The position numbers and the translations under genes are program-made. Of a stretch of DNA of 64,000 nucleotides, positions 34,955-45,569 are shown in pieces. How positions within the stretch are numbered: position 1 is the stretch's first letter; each line of letters starts with the position of its first letter. This stretch comes from Annona cherimola. Lineage: Eukaryota; Streptophyta; Magnoliopsida; Magnoliales; Annonaceae. The notes below the pieces were generated by a model. That model was not told the origin of the DNA. It did no database searches and saw only the letters and a list, made by a program, of their open reading frames with translations. The stretch spans positions 5,587,501-5,651,500 of the forward strand of contig CM059974.1 of NCBI GenBank assembly GCA_030490835.1. The letters run 5' to 3'.

Positions 34955-35525
34955 GTGGAATCCCATCTCTGCCGAACGGACGGATTCCATGTAAAATCAG
35001 AGCCGCCGATGACAAATGGATGCCATCAATTGAAGAAATGGCAGAGATGCTGTCAAAACCCGCTACGTTTTGGTTAATTTGGCCGTGCTGTTTAGCAGAA
35101 ATCTAAACCAGAGGTAACAATTGATTCCCAACAGATTCCCGCGACAGCAAACCCACTTCAGATCTTCTCTGTTCCGCACCGGTTGCATGGACGAACCCAA
35201 GCAGAAAAACCATAAAATATAAAAGCAAGAAAAGAGATTTGTCACCTAGACAGCAAGAAGAACCATCGACTGGAGACGAAGAAGAGGAGAAGAAATAAAG
35301 AGAAAGGTTATAACTCGTGCGACAGAGGAAGAGCGGCACCAGTCCGTCCTCCACGTCCTTGGCGAGGGCGACGCGCAGGGCCTGCTCCAGCCGAGTAACA
35401 CCATGCCATTCTCTTCCCCATTTTCCAGCATACCCAAAGTGGAATAGCAGCAATCCTTTCACCGACCCTTCCTCTTCCAATCCCACCGAATTTGCAGAAA
35501 TAAAATCAGTAGTTTTTTTTTTTTT
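34955..35525 (-). other. Longer conserved fragment downstream of copy 4
   Basis: The minus strand is open over 144 codons (35537-35103), reading GKWGREWHGVTRLEQALRV, then AKDVEDGLVPLFLC, then a CT-rich stretch and a second block ending LLPLV. The same 570 bases lie downstream of copy 5 (48780-49370) at about 97 percent identity, and shortened versions follow copies 1 and 2. A possible splice donor (GTTATAAC) follows LFLCRTS. I do not recognise a family, so it may be an unrelated gene remnant or conserved non-coding flank. Confidence 0.4.
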
Positions 35526-35699
35526 TTTTTTTGACATATGGATTTGGCATCCTAAAAACAGCAGTTCTTTTTAGGGTTCTGGAAGGCATTTACGTTTCCT
35601 TTTTACTAGAACACACAAATAACATGCACATCCATAAGAAGCCGTATGCATGCATCTTGAAATTAAATTGAAATCCTACAGACTAATTATTTTATATAA

Positions 35700-38600
35700 T
35701 TAGAAGGAAGCATCTTGCATGGGTATAGCAAGTAGTGGCGCCTCCATCTGCAAGGTGATGCCGAACTTACTGTTCATGTCCATACCAATGTTGTCAGAAC
35801 CGAACCGGTGATTGAACCGGTAAAGGTACTGGTCTGGTTCGAACCGGTCCGACCGGTTAATCAAACCGGTTCGAACCGGTGACGTCAGCATGACATATAT
35901 ATATGATGTCATAATTATTAAAAAATTTTAAATTTTAAATAAATATATTGAAAAAATATATTTTTATAAATCTTAAATATATATGTTAGATTTTAAGGAC
36001 CATAATATAAGTACAAAACATGCAGGAAAAAATTAATAGCAAGTTTTAAAAAATCTTTGAGCATGAATTTTAAAAAAATTAACTACATTAACTGAGAGTG
36101 CATAAAGCATATCGTTAATTGAAATAGTGGCTGTATATTTAATTATTTACGCAAGATGCGGTATCATTTAATTAAGTATAATATTTTATTAGCTATATTA
36201 TAATTTTTTTGCTATACAATTAATTATGAGAGTAATATTAATTACATGAGTTGCACACACAAAATTAGGCAAAAAAATTATGTATTAATACGCTATTTTA
36301 ATTTCGTTCTTTTTATTCCTCATTATTACCCATATCTTATCACAATATTATATCTTATTTTAAAAACTTTTACTTCAAAAATTTTTCTTCTAAATATTTT
36401 ATCACTTTCCAAATACACTTTTATCTTACTATTACATGCAACATTTTTTACCCCAAAAGATTCCATCCAACACGTCATTGCATCTATCATTTTTTTAAAA
36501 AAATTTCCAACACGTCATTGTAGCATCTAGCATTGTTTTTTAAAAAAAAATAAAAATAAAAAATCCAGCACGTTGTTGCACTTAGCCTTGTTTTCATTTT
36601 AAAAAAATTTCATTTATATTACATCCAACACATCATGGCATCACGTCCAGCATTGTTTTTTTTTTAAAAAAAATTCATTTGCATTATATCAAACTCGTTA
36701 TTATTACATCAATCCTTGCTTCCTTTTTTTTCAAATCTGTTGACAAATTTTTTTTTTCAAACTATTTATACAGCAAGAATATGTTGTTCGATTAATTTTT
36801 CGTAAAAAAACACCTATTTAAACTATGAATCAGCTGATGTATTTTGTTTTATTAAAAAACTAACTTATCGAAATCACCTTATTTGTTTTTAGTCGCTGAT
36901 TTTAAAAAAAATTTATTTTAAATCATGTTATCTACATAACAGGTATTTGCTAATGTATCTTTAAAAAAAATATCTCAAATCACGTTATTTGCATATTAGG
37001 TATGAGCTGCCGCATTCTTATAATCCATATTAAAAACATCACGCGTCATTTTTTGCATTCGTTTTTTCGTCCGACCGGTCGAACCGGGTTGGACCGGATA
37101 TTCCGGTTCGACCGGCGGTTCGCCGGTTCGAACAGTTTTCCACATTCGAACCGAACCGCACCGAACCGAACCGGGATCTGGACCGGTTCCCGGTCCGACC
37201 GGCCGATCCGGTCCGGTCCGGTCCGGTTCTGACAACACTGGTCCATACTACCAGGGCTGACTCCATCAGGAAGCCGCCACGAAAATGAATGAAGAAGAGA
37301 GGCCAACATGAGGTGCACCATCCGATGTGCCAAAGGCATTCCAGGGCAGATCCTACGCCCAGCACCGAATGGTATGAGCTCGAAATTTTGGCCCTTGAAA
37401 TCGACTTTGGAGCCGATGAAGCGTTCTGGAATGAAGGAGGTTGGTTGTTCCCAGGCATCCGCATCTCGCCCGATAGCCCATGCATTCACCCGCACTTGGG
37501 TGTGCTTTGGGACTGTAAACCCACATATCTCTACATCGGATTCAGCTCTGTGAGGGATTAGGAGAGGAACTGGTGGATGTAACCGGAATGTTTCCTTCAC
37601 AACAGCTTGCAAGTATGGCAGCCGAACGATGTCCGACTCTTCAACCTCTTGCTCGGGGCCGATGGTTTCCATGACCTCTGCTTGTGCTTTGTCCATTACC
37701 TTTGGGTTTCGTAGCAGCTCTGCCATTGCCCATTCCAGCGTCGCCGAGCTGGTGTCGGTTCCCGCTACGAAGATGTCCTGATTGCCAGCAGAGATCCAAA
37801 CAAAATTTTAAATTAAATGAAATTATATATTCTAATTACTAGCCTATCTACACATATATATATATATGGGCATATGCAGAATAAAATTATTTTCTCTATT
37901 AGAACAGAAGATATTGTCGTACGTACCACAAGTAAAGCCTTGATATCCCTGTGATTGCTGTCCTGGCTGTGATCAAGAAGCGGATCGAGGAAATCATTCT
38001 TCTCGCAATAATCTGGGGATGATTTGAGCAGTAGTCTTTGATAGATCATTTCATCGAAAATAGCATGTAACCTTCCGAAGTAACCCTCCATGCGACGCCT
38101 GATGCCTTGTGGATCTACCACCCTCAGGAAATGGAAATAATCCGAGAGATTTGGCTTTCCACCCTCTTCCATGATGTTCCACACAAGCTCTTTGAATTCT
38201 TGGGCAGACTCGGAGTTGGGGTCCACCAGATCCATTGAGAAGAGCGTATTGGACACCAAATTGAGGACGGTGGCGAAGGCAGCTTTCCCGATGTCCACCG
38301 GCTTTCCTTCCCTGCAATGCTCACGCACGAAAGCTACGAGCTCCTACACCTTTTGTCGCCGAAGAGCTTGGTTGGCATCGAGGCGTTGGGTGGTGAATAT
38401 GTGAGTGTTGCACAGCATTCTGAGCCTTCTCCACAAGGAATTGGGCTGCAGCCAGACCATGGAGGCATCCTTGTGGTTGAGAGCTTGGACGGCGTCCACG
38501 ACGGTTCGGCCGGCGAATGCCTGGTCGTACTTTTGAAGGACTAGTTTGGCCATGTTGGCGGAGGAGACAACGACGGTGGGGACGGTGCCGAGATGGAGAG

Positions 38601-38805
38601 TCATGAGGGGCCCGTGTAGCTTGGCGAGACGAGCAAGGGATTCGTTGGGTTTGTTACCTAGTTGGAAGAGGTTGCCGACGATGGGAAGAGGGGCGGGGCC
38701 TGGTGGGAGGTTGACATGCCCTGGCCTCTTTTTTGCGAGACTCAGCAGAACACAGACACATGGCAGTACGAGAGCGGCAAAGAGCAGCCAAAATGGGAAT
38801 CCCAT
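35700..38805 (-). pseudogene. CYP76-family P450, copy 4 (nonsense codon and hAT insertion)
   Basis: Exon 1 (38805-37927, 879 bases) and exon 2 have the same lengths as the intact copies. Codon 154 is TAG (38344-38346) where others have CAG (KVQEL). Exon 2 starts at 37777 and is split by element 35786-37240. Removing the element and one copy of its target duplication restores exactly 615 bases ending at the stop 35700-35702. All catalytic motifs are otherwise present (AGTDTS, KETFR, PFGAGRRICPG). From about 37249 to 38700 it is almost identical to copy 2, intron included. The first 35 codons (MGFPFWLLFAALVLP), the leader and the 3' tail differ, which suggests gene conversion. Confidence 0.92.
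35786..37240. mobile_element. hAT-like element 3 inside P450 copy 4 exon 2
   Basis: Begins CAATGTTGTCAGAACC and ends GGTTCTGACAACACTG, inverted with one mismatch. It is flanked by a perfect 8-bp duplication GTCCATAC (35778-35785 and 37241-37248). Length 1455 bases. Both ends carry GAACCGGTTCGAACC-type arrays. The inner 36430-37000 has degenerate repeats of ATCCAACACGTCATTGCATC separated by A/T runs. There is no transposase ORF; it must be mobilised in trans. Confidence 0.92.
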
Positions 38806-39804
38806 GCTTAGACTGACAGGGGATCAGTTGGAGAAGCGAGAGCAGCTGAGAAGGAGAATTTAAAGACCAGACGGGTTGTTAAAGAGCTGAATCATGGATG
38901 ATGGATGTAGGGAGGCTGATTATTATAGTTCATTGACTTTCACCACCGGACAGTCCATGGTGGTGGTGCCACGTTGAGGTCACCCTTCCACTACACGATA
39001 AGCTCTGCCGAGGGTATCAGTCAGTGACTGGAGTGTTAATGGTGATAATCGACTTGGTCAATCCGATCGTCTACCCTATTTATAAATTAGTTTTGATTGA
39101 GATTTTTTAATAAATGAATGATAATTCATCAATCAATTTAATTATTTAATTAAATAAATAAGTTATAGTTGAGATTTTATAACTCATTAACTCGTTTAGT
39201 AATCTATTTAGCCTATTTAACTTGTTTAATCCGTTCAACTTATTTAACTTATTAAAGTTATATATATGTAAATCTTTTGTTTACTTTTTTTCGCTAAGTT
39301 TTCCTTCCGCCACTTAATTTTTATTTTTGCACCGTTATCTTAATTTCGTTCTTATGTTATTACTCTATTTTCATTTCTCTTATACTGAAAATACATTTTT
39401 GCCTCTCTTTGCGAGATCATTATTGGCCAAAGTCTAAACTTTCGAGTAATTTATTATGCAATCAATAAACAACCCACTAACCCTTTTATTAAATAAGTTG
39501 AAAATATGATAAAATTGAGATTTTTTAAATAAGTTAATAAATAAATTGTGATCAAGATATCTTAAATGAATTAAGATTACCATTAGGCTCCAGTCCGTCC
39601 AACCTACGGCTAACAAGAGACGCAAGAATAGTTGACATGAGAATAATTGAGAACGTAGTGCAACTTAATTTGTGGACAAGACAAGCTATTAAAGAGCTGA
39701 ATAATGGAAGATGAGAGCATTTAATGTTACTATTGTCACGAAGATATCATGTGCAGTTGACATACTTCCACCCAGAAAAACAGACCGTTATATCTGCGAT
39801 TATA
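38806..39804. other. Copy 4 upstream region and a promoter-only P450 remnant
   Basis: Bases 38806-38960 are copy 4 leader and promoter (TTAAAGAGCTGAATCATGG). Bases 39625-39720 repeat that promoter segment again (GACAAGCTATTAAAGAGCTGAATAATGG) without any coding part, so another copy has been lost here. Between them lie two inverted AT-rich pieces (39030-39240 and 39460-39600) related to the insert in copy 3. Confidence 0.5.
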
Positions 39805-40110
39805 ATTCCTTGGAATGCTTGGTGTTCGATTTTTTTTAAGTTAAAATTAAAATTTTTCAATTTAAAATTTTTACTTTTCATAACTATTATATTTTTTAAT
39901 TATCTCTTTACTTTTTACTATGTAACTACTATACTTTCAAATCATTTATACATGACAACTCATATATTTATTTTATCTATTTTAACTTTATTCTTTTTAT
40001 TTTTCATCGTTACACCTACCATAGTCATCATTTTTTATTTGAAGAACTTATACACCAAAAAGCTTTTTGTCAAAGGTTTTATCACGTTCCAAACATACAT
40101 TATGTAATTT
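39805..40110. mobile_element. MITE
   Basis: Left end GGAATGCTTGGTGTTCGATT, inner AAATTTTTCAATTTAAAATT, right end ATCACGTTCCAAACATACAT. It is a divergent member of the window-wide family. Confidence 0.5.
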
Positions 40111-40406
40111 TTTTATTTTTAATATCTTAATAATTAATAAAATCTACTCAATTTATTATATTTAACATTATTTTTATCACTATGAAAAATCCTTTCATTG
40201 GTATAATGTCACTGTGCATGACACCCACTTATAAATATGTAAAAATCAATGTAATAAAATAATTTAATGTTAATTTCAATTTTAAAATAGTATTTTGAAG
40301 ATCTAAACCACATAAAAAATTATTGCTAGGTGGATAAATGATTTTATCAAAACCTATTTAATTATCAATTTTGAAACCTATTTAATTACTCTTATACTAT
40401 GTGAAT

Positions 40407-41295
40407 TGGTTATTTAACAATTTTTGCATAAAATCCAGACACTCGTACCCTACCTACAACTTAGCATAATACTTTTATAATTTTTTATTGTATTTTCAAC
40501 TCTCCAAACATTTTAAAATTTATCCATAAATAATGTTTAGGCCAAATATTCTAAAAGCCCAATGTCTAACCCATGTTTTTGTGGTTGCTCAATTTCCACG
40601 AATTGTGAAAATTTTTAATTTTTCTCATTTTACCTCAAATTGGGCATATTAATCTATGACTAAGACATCCTAATAGCATTTGCAACTATTATGTCGTGAT
40701 TTGGACCAAGAAAATTTGAATATACCACTCTTGAATTTTCAATTTTACACTTAGGCCTTATTTTAGCCTTTCATTTTCATAAGTTAGGTTCCAAATATCA
40801 TCATATTTATGAATTTATCAAAAGCCCCATGATTTTTCATATATCTTTGGGGGTAAAAATCAAAACACTACCCATTTCAAATCTTGAATCCATGAATCAC
40901 CAAATCTACCACTGAAATCCATGTATTTTACTTCCATACATGTTTATCTAAGAAATTTTAGCAAATCTCTCATGTTTCTGCATGATTTGGGTAAAAATTT
41001 GAAAAAAAACCCTACAAAAAATCTATTTCTCCTTACCTTCAGCGACCGGCAACGTGGTGGTGGTGTAGACGACGGGGGTGACGAGTTTTCCCCTATCTCC
41101 CTTCCTTCCCTTTCCCTCTTCTTCCTTCTCCTTCTTCTTCTCTCTTTCTCTTTTTTTTTTTTTCTCCTAAGTTTGATCATGCGTCCCTTTTCTCCCCTTT
41201 TATCAAGTTTCAATGCCCTTCATTTGCACCACAAACATTTACATGCAGCAGCATATTATTTTTTATTTTTTTTAACATTTGGGTCGGGCTTTACA
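40407..41295 (+). mobile_element. Probable solo LTR
   Basis: The segment begins TGGTTATTTAAC and ends GGGTCGGGCTTTACA, flanked by TGAAT on both sides (40402-40406 and 41296-41300). The ending, the downstream GCGACCGGCAACGTGG and the long CT-rich tract at 41090-41170 are typical of plant Ty3/gypsy LTRs. Length 889 bases, no internal domain or primer-binding site next to it. The left boundary rests mainly on the 5-bp match. Confidence 0.55.
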
Positions 41296-41364
41296 TGAAT
41301 GTGAATGTGAATGTGCCTCATTTGTAATATCAAATGTTACAATATATATAACATTAATAAAAAA

Positions 41365-41675
41365 AGTAATGACTTATTTAGTCCACTTCAAAAAATTATT
41401 AAATTTTTTTTTTACTCAAGAAACTTATTAATATAAATGTATTTAACATACAAACTAAGTTTTACTATTTTTTGACATGTGTATTTTTATTTTTAAATAT
41501 AGGGGCTAAAAATGGCTAAAATACACTTATGTTTAAAAATCTAAGAAAATATATACATACCTAAAAATGGTAAAACTCAGTTCATATATTAAATTCACTT
41601 AGATAAACAAGCATATGAAGAAAAATCGAAAAAAATTTAAACGAATTTTTGAAGTGGGCTAAATAAGTGATTACT
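41365..41675. mobile_element. Foldback element
   Basis: AGTAATGACTTATTTAGTCC at the left is the inverse of GGCTAAATAAGTGATTACT at the right. The arms are about 130 bases with moderate identity; the centre is near 41510 (GGGGCTAAAAATGGCTAAAA). Same general design as the other palindromic MITEs. Confidence 0.65.
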
Positions 41676-41689
41676 TACCCGGATAATTC

Positions 41690-42945
41690 ACTTATTTCTC
41701 TAGGTTAATTTTTTGGGTTATTTAAACTTTACAAATTTATTTAAGTAACTATACTATTTTATTATTCGTTAAATTAAATTTTATATAAATGTTAGATACA
41801 AAGTTACAAACCTTTAAACGATTACCGACAATGCCATATATGAAACAGTAATATATCGTGTTGTGTTAGATTTTCTATAGTTATTCTGTAATTATTTGAC
41901 ATTTTAAACCATTAGTGTTCACTATTAACAAATTGATTATATAGTGATCATATTGTATGACTGATTAAGTATCTAATTAATAAGCAGTACCCAGTCCCGG
42001 CTCAGAAGTCAGAAGTGATCATATATCTTTCGTGATTGAGTAGCTAATTATTCATTGGATAAAGATGAAATTTCATGATCCGAGTAATTGACTAGATGGT
42101 TCTTGATCATGATTCACGCCGATAAAGAGTTGGTTACCGAGGTTATTGCTTAGTTTTTTGTAATCTGTTTGCTAAGATGATAATGAAATGTAATCAAAGG
42201 GAATGGAAGAGTCAAAACAATTAATTACCTAATTAATTTATTTTTATATTTATTTCTATATTTTAATCATTTTTTATATCTTCCAATGTTATCTTATCTT
42301 TTCTTACTTTATTCTTATTTTATCTCTACCATATCTATTTTATTCAATTCCACTTCCACCCTTCACCAAATGCCAAATACTACCAAACATAAATTAAAAA
42401 TGATTAGCTACCCAGGATGTCACGGGTGATTTAGAATTGTTAGATTCATGCATCCATTTATCATCGACGAAGTACTAGAATAGAAACATTGGATCCGAAC
42501 TGCACGTACCTGCAACGTCTTTAATTTACGTGCTTACTCAGATGAAAAGCTAAAAGAAGGTTGTCAAATATTTTAATATAAAAATATAAATTATTTTTTG
42601 AAATATTACCGGGATACAAGGTGCAATAAAAATTTTAAATTTTTGGCAACCAGAATATTCTGCCAAAAAACTAATTTTTTTTGCAGCAACAAAAAGCTAA
42701 AAATTTGGTTACTAAAGACAATTTTAATTGCAATAATTTATTGTGAGGGAATGTTCAATTAGTTAAATTGGCAATAATTTATAGTAGGAGAACGATTCAA
42801 TAATTACTTCTCTTGTTACATTAGGCACTCCCATTACTATTTACACATGTCATACAACTAAAATAAAATGTTATTTGTGTTCTTGTATTTTAGATATTTT
42901 CATGCACAGATACCCATTTATAAAATAAAATGCGCGTTGGATTTG
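41690..42945. repeat. P450-unit flank without gene
   Basis: Matches 27700-28180, 33950-34420 and 46490-46960 (for example GATGGTTCTTGATCATGA and ACGCCGATAAA). This shows that another duplicated unit once stood here. No coding sequence remains. Confidence 0.5.
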
Positions 42946-42949
42946 ATGC

Positions 42950-43195
42950 TTTTCCGTGACTTTTCCTGCTTTCCATGAGTTTTCCAATTTGGCCATTGCT
43001 AAGATTCGGTAGAGATGCTTATAGTTCTTATCTCTTTGGTTGCAAATGTTGTTTTAGCCTATGCTTTTCCATGAGTTTTTCCAATTCGGGAAACACTAAG
43101 ATTCGGTAGAGATTTTTACAGTTCTTGGTTCTTTGGCTGCACACATTATTTTTGCTAATGCTTTTCCATGACTTTTCATGCCTTAAATGAGTGTT
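42950..43195. repeat. Tandem repeat, period about 115 bp
   Basis: CTTTCCATGAGTTTTCCAAT, then GCTAAGATTCGGTAGAGAT, then CTTTGGTTGCAAATGTT occurs from about 42950 and again from 43060, with a partial third unit from 43160. No coding frame. Confidence 0.6.
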
Positions 43196-43199
43196 TTTT

Positions 43200-44930
43200 T
43201 TTTTTTTTTTGGTTCGGTCACCCTTATATTTTGTAGTTTTTTATTCTTTGGTTGCAAATGGTCTTTTAGCTCGATTTCAGACCTCTTACCTTTCTTTCTG
43301 TTTCTTTTCAGAATAAAAGCAACTTTTCTCAGCTCTTCTTTCTTTCTACACTGTCGCGTTATGTACCTATTATACACGCGTTCATTATCGAACAACTATA
43401 AATACTAAATAAAAAAAACAATTTTCTGCCCGTAACTTTTTCCCCTCTCAAAATTTCAATTATTTTTATATATCTTTACATGTAAACATCTTTGATGGGA
43501 GTTTAATTGATGAGAGTTTATTGTCTTTCTTTGAAAATTATAAGAATGTCTAGGGGCTTAAATGCACTGCAAATTGAAATTATTGTAAATATATACATCC
43601 AAAAAATATATTTTAATTTTTTTCTTTATTCATCATCATTATCTATATTATATTATATAATTCTTTCTTCTTTTCGAAAACTTTTCAACCCAAATATCTT
43701 TTGAATTTTTTCTCACCTCCCAAACGCACGATGGTTCTATGTGGGGCACTGTAAAATGTAAATTGTGTTAAAAATATTTTTTATGGACTTGTTATCAGAC
43801 TTAGATCTTGAACCATGCAAAGTTTGGTAATTGTTTAATTTATTTAATATTTTTAATTTTCAAGATAAAAAAAAAAGAATGAATCATGCCTATTTTGTTG
43901 ATTTTCAATATAAAAATCAAATAAATTCAAAAAATTGGCAAACTCTACTTGAGGCAATATTTTGGAGGAACCTATATATCTATACGAATAAAAAATATTT
44001 TAGACCATCTATGAATTGCATATGATACCTTTTACGATTATTATCTATTTTATTTTTTTATCCATTTTGTGATAAAGGTAGTGTACCAATTCTTTTTTTT
44101 ATCTTATGCTTTTCTTACTTTTTTTTTCTATTTCCATTCCCAAGAGCTAATCAAACCTTTTATGGGGAAAGTTAGATGTGTACTTTAATACTAAGGGTGT
44201 TGGTGAGATACTTGTGGGTAACTTGAAAGGTATTCTAAGTTAGGTAAAATACATTATTATTTTTATAGTCATAAGATAGAATAAGTTTTAAATAAAAAAT
44301 ACTTAATTTATTAGGGTAGGGTAAGTTTCAACATTTGGACTGTGGATATTCATAATCGACCTGAATTACCAAAACATATTATATATATTTTATAAAATAT
44401 CCTTTATAGTGAAAGACGTAAATATATAGAAACTTATTTAATTTATTATTTAGTAAATTTAATAAATATACTTAAAAAATTATAGTATTATCATCTTGAT
44501 TATAGCTTTTAAGTAAATTTGTAATAAATTATGGTTTTCGAATTTTAGCTAACCTAAACTTATAAGTAAGGTAGGGTAAAGGTAAAGGCAGAGTCGACCC
44601 TAGACGGCCATAAAGCCCATGATAATGCAAGTTAACTATGACATTTAACCATGACTTTAGTTTGAATGAGAACGAGGAACGTAATGGATATGATAGGGCA
44701 AATTGAAAATAAAGAAAAAATAGATAAGGTAATTATATAAAAATATGAGAAAATGATTGGAAGAATATAAAGAAAATATTTAAATATAGAGATAAAAATC
44801 TTAAAAAATAAAATAATCGGGTGTTGAATTTGACATTCATATTTCTTTTATTTCCGTTCTTTGGACTCTAAAAATGGAAAGAGGTTTCAGTGGAAACTCC
44901 TTTGGTAAGAACTTAACAGGAACTCTACTA
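43200..44930. other. No recognisable gene
   Basis: AT-rich DNA with low-complexity open frames (Phe/Leu/Tyr-rich). A weak MITE-like piece may lie at 44660-44840. Nothing else can be supported. Confidence 0.45.
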
Positions 44931-44934
44931 AAAA

Positions 44935-45215
44935 GGTGATTGTTTTCCACCGAAACTTTTCAACTTAAAACTTTTGACTCTCTACAACCATCCTATTTTT
45001 TAATTATTTATTTACTTTTTCCTATATGACTACTCAAAATTTCAATTATTTATACATAATTATTCATAAATCTAATCTATCTATTCTAACTTTATTCTCG
45101 TTACTTTTCATCATTATCTCTATCATATCATATCATTCTCTCTCATTTCAAAAAATTGTTATACAAAATTTTTTTCATAAAATGTTTTATTGCTTTACAA
45201 ACAAACTCTATATTT
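44935..45215. mobile_element. MITE
   Basis: Inner sequence AAACTTTTCAACTTAAAACT and TATTCTAACTTTATTCTCGT with right end TTGCTTTACAAACAAACTC. Same family as 32735-33020. It directly adjoins the P450 remnant at 45235. Confidence 0.5.
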
Positions 45216-45234
45216 TTAATAAATTTTTAAGAAT

Positions 45235-45335
45235 GGTTGGGCCTCTTTCTTGCGAGACTCAGCAGAACACAGATGCATGGCAGTATGAGAGAGGCGAAGA
45301 GCAGCAAAAATGGGAATCACATACTGAGACTGATG
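45235..45335 (-). pseudogene. P450 copy remnant: first 30 codons only
   Basis: The minus strand matches the anchor-coding start of the CYP76 copies (TTCTGCTGAGTCTCGCAAG region). The start reads ATG followed at once by TGA because GGG became TGA-containing sequence. The rest of the gene is missing. A GTGCACC-ended element (45338-45566) sits in its leader, and the promoter continues at 45567-45720 with a 25-base duplication (GCTGAATAATGAGGATGG twice). Confidence 0.7.
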
Positions 45336-45337
45336 GA

Positions 45338-45566
45338 TCGCGATCCTATGCACTTAGCTTTAGTGCACCCGGGTGCATTAAATTCATTTTAACTCATTTT
45401 TTATATTTTTTTTGAAATTTTTTTGTACAAGTGTTAATATAAGTGTATTTAACATGTGTATCAATTTTTACTATTTTTGGAGTATTTTAGATATTTATTT
45501 TTAATTTTTAAAAATTAGTAGCATTTTAGTAATTTAAAATTAACAGATTCAGTGCACCTGGGTAAG
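45338..45566. mobile_element. GTGCACC-ended element in the remnant's leader
   Basis: Left part GTGCACCCGGGTGCATTAAA, inner TAAGTGTATTTAACATGTGT, right part AGTGCACCTGGGT. It resembles one arm of the foldback elements at 53930 and 57609 but is not palindromic over its full length. Confidence 0.5.
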
Positions 45567-45569
45567 GGA

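Noticed and set aside
40921..41298. A 125-codon plus-strand ORF
   Set aside because: It is low-complexity translation of a CT-rich tract within the probable solo LTR.
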